Made by a program: the position numbers and the translations under genes
The notes under the pieces: generated by a model
What the model was told of the DNA's origin: nothing
Seen by the model: only the letters and a program-made list of their open reading frames with translations
Databases searched by the model: none
Shown here: positions 63,009 to 64,000 of the stretch, in pieces
Position numbering within the stretch: position 1 is the stretch's first letter
Layout: the number at the start of each line of letters is the position of its first letter
Assembly: GCF_002217655.1 (NCBI RefSeq)
Contig: NZ_NEWK01000001.1
Coordinates: forward strand, 1,622,001-1,686,000
Length of the DNA: 64,000 nt
Reading direction: 5' to 3'
DNA from: Geobacillus thermocatenulatus
GTDB taxonomy: Bacteria; Bacillota; Bacilli; Bacillales; Anoxybacillaceae

Positions 63009-64000
63009 ATGGCGCGTTTGCCGCTGGAAGGCGTCAAAGTGCTCGATGTGTCGACAATGATCGCGGCGCCGTTTGGCGCGGTTTTGCTCGGTGATTTTGG
63101 CGCCGATGTCATCAAGGTGGAATTGCCAGGAAAAGGGGATACGCTCCGCCATGTCGGGCCGTTCAAGGATGGGGAGCCGCTTCGCTGGCCGGGGCTGGCG
63201 CGCAATAAACGGTCGCTCACGTTGGATTTGCGCAAAGAAGAAGGAATGAACATTTTCAAACGGCTCGTCCGCCACGTCGATATTGTCATTGAAAATTTCC
63301 GTCCCGGCACGCTCGAAAAATGGGGAGGCGGATATGAAGAGCTGAAGCGGATCAATCCGAGGTTGGTGATGATTCGCGTCTCGGGCTACGGGCAAACGGG
63401 TCCGTTTCGCGAGAAAGCCGGATTCGGCACACCGGCGACGGCGTTCAGTGGGTTTACGTATTTGCAAGGGTATCCGGATCGTCCGCCGGTCAGCCCATCG
63501 TTTTCGTTGACGGATTACATTACCGGCATTTATGTGGCGTTTGCGGCGGTGACGGCCATTTACCACCGCGATGTCCATCCGAATGGCGAAGGGCAGATGG
63601 TCGATATCGGTCTTTACGAATCGGTGTTCCGCATGATGGAGTTTTTGGTGGCGGAATATGACCAATTGGGCAAAGTGCGCGAGCGGTCGCCGGGATTGTC
63701 CGGCCATTCGAGCCCGGCGGGCACGTTTATGACGAAAGACGGGCATTGGGTTGTGCTCGTCACAAGCACCGATTCGACGTTCGAGCGGCTGGCGAAAGCG
63801 ATGGGGCGGGAAGATCTGTTGACGGATGAGAAATTTTGCACAAACGAACGGCGGCTCGCCCATCATGAAGAGACAAACGGCATCGTCGCCGACTGGATCC
63901 GCACGAAGGCGCGCGATGAATTGCTCCGCATTTTGGATGAGCATGGCGTGCCGGTCAGCCCGATTTTGAGCATTAAAGATATTTTTGAACACCCGCATTA
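63009..64000 (+). CDS. CaiB/BaiF family (class III) CoA-transferase, 5' part
   Basis: The frame starts at ATG 63009 after GGGGGAGGAGAG and runs past the window end; 330 codons are visible. It begins LPLEGVKVLDVSTMIAAPFGAVLLGDFGADVIKVE, then ARNKRSLTLDLRKEEG and the catalytic aspartate region GQMVDIGLYESVF. Such enzymes move CoA between organic acids through an aspartyl-CoA intermediate. It probably activates the acid handled by this unit. The C-terminal 60 or so residues are outside the window. Confidence 0.88.
   Translation, partial: MARLPLEGVKVLDVSTMIAAPFGAVLLGDFGADVIKVELPGKGDTLRHVGPFKDGEPLRWPGLARNKRSLTLDLRKEEGMNIFKRLVRHVDIVIENFRPGTLEKWGGGYEELKRINPRLVMIRVSGYGQTGPFREKAGFGTPATAFSGFTYLQGYPDRPPVSPSFSLTDYITGIYVAFAAVTAIYHRDVHPNGEGQMVDIGLYESVFRMMEFLVAEYDQLGKVRERSPGLSGHSSPAGTFMTKDGHWVVLVTSTDSTFERLAKAMGREDLLTDEKFCTNERRLAHHEETNGIVADWIRTKARDELLRILDEHGVPVSPILSIKDIFEHPH

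Overview
The window looks like a chromosomal segment of a thermophilic, spore-forming Bacillaceae, most probably Geobacillus. The best indicators are the 417-residue zinc lipase of the thermoalkalophilic family I.5 (23262-24515), a squalene-hopene/sporulenol cyclase next to a YppC-like DUF2515 protein (19941-23034), the GlnK-GlnL pair beside a GlnQHMP-type transporter, strong GGAGG ribosome binding sites and many TTG/GTG starts. No rRNA, tRNA or CRISPR array was seen.

Region 1 (1-12.9 kb) is an AT-rich ethanolamine-utilisation operon on the plus strand: a partial BMC shell protein, eutE, eutM, a pduL-type phosphotransacylase, an unnamed flavoprotein-like gene, eutN, eutS, eutP, the eutW/eutV two-component pair, eutA, eutB, eutC and an ethanolamine permease. 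It encodes uptake, B12-dependent deamination to acetaldehyde, conversion to acetyl-CoA and acetyl phosphate, the protein shell and an RNA-binding antiterminator. It ends in decayed acyl-CoA genes: an enoyl-CoA hydratase with one in-frame stop, and the first 24 codons of an acyl-CoA synthetase.

Region 2 (13.3-34.3 kb) is GC-richer backbone: a coiled-coil protein, a CapA-like protein, an MBL-fold hydrolase, a bile-acid-symporter-family carrier, an SGNH esterase, the terpenoid cyclase block, the lipase, a Uma2 protein, pterin dehydratase, an SDR, YceI, a truncated RpiR regulator, glnKL, the glutamine ABC transporter and an aldo/keto reductase.

Region 3 (34.3-55.5 kb) is a sugar-acid catabolic island. 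It carries TRAP transporter parts (dctP, dctQ, a second dctP), a nickel-pincer-cofactor-dependent LarA-family epimerase, an unusually long IlvD/Edd dehydratase, an IclR regulator, an FAH-family dehydratase and a 2-oxoglutarate-semialdehyde-type dehydrogenase (a Weimberg-like pentonate route). Next come the pincer-cofactor genes larE, larB and larC with a nickel permease. The last part is a hexonate route: DapA-like aldolase, U32-like protein, split UxaA-type dehydratase, KDG kinase, KDPG aldolase, galactonate dehydratase and a 2-hydroxyacid dehydrogenase. A 21-bp palindrome ahead of dctP recurs with 19/21 identity ahead of the FAH gene, so one IclR-type regulator probably controls both units.

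Region 4 (55.9-64 kb) holds a sigma-54 activator, a perfect -24/-12 promoter whose original target is gone, an IS110-like transposase tail fused to the last 78 bases of dctQ, and the intact dctM. An internally deleted copy of the same dctM sits after dctQ at 36.3 kb, so the TRAP operon has been split by about 22 kb. Last come a minus-strand MFS carrier and a plus-strand unit of IclR regulator, type I dehydroquinase and a CoA-transferase that runs off the window.

The most interesting system is the self-contained nickel-pincer sugar-acid epimerase module: the enzyme, its cofactor synthesis, nickel uptake, substrate transport and downstream catabolism lie in one cluster.
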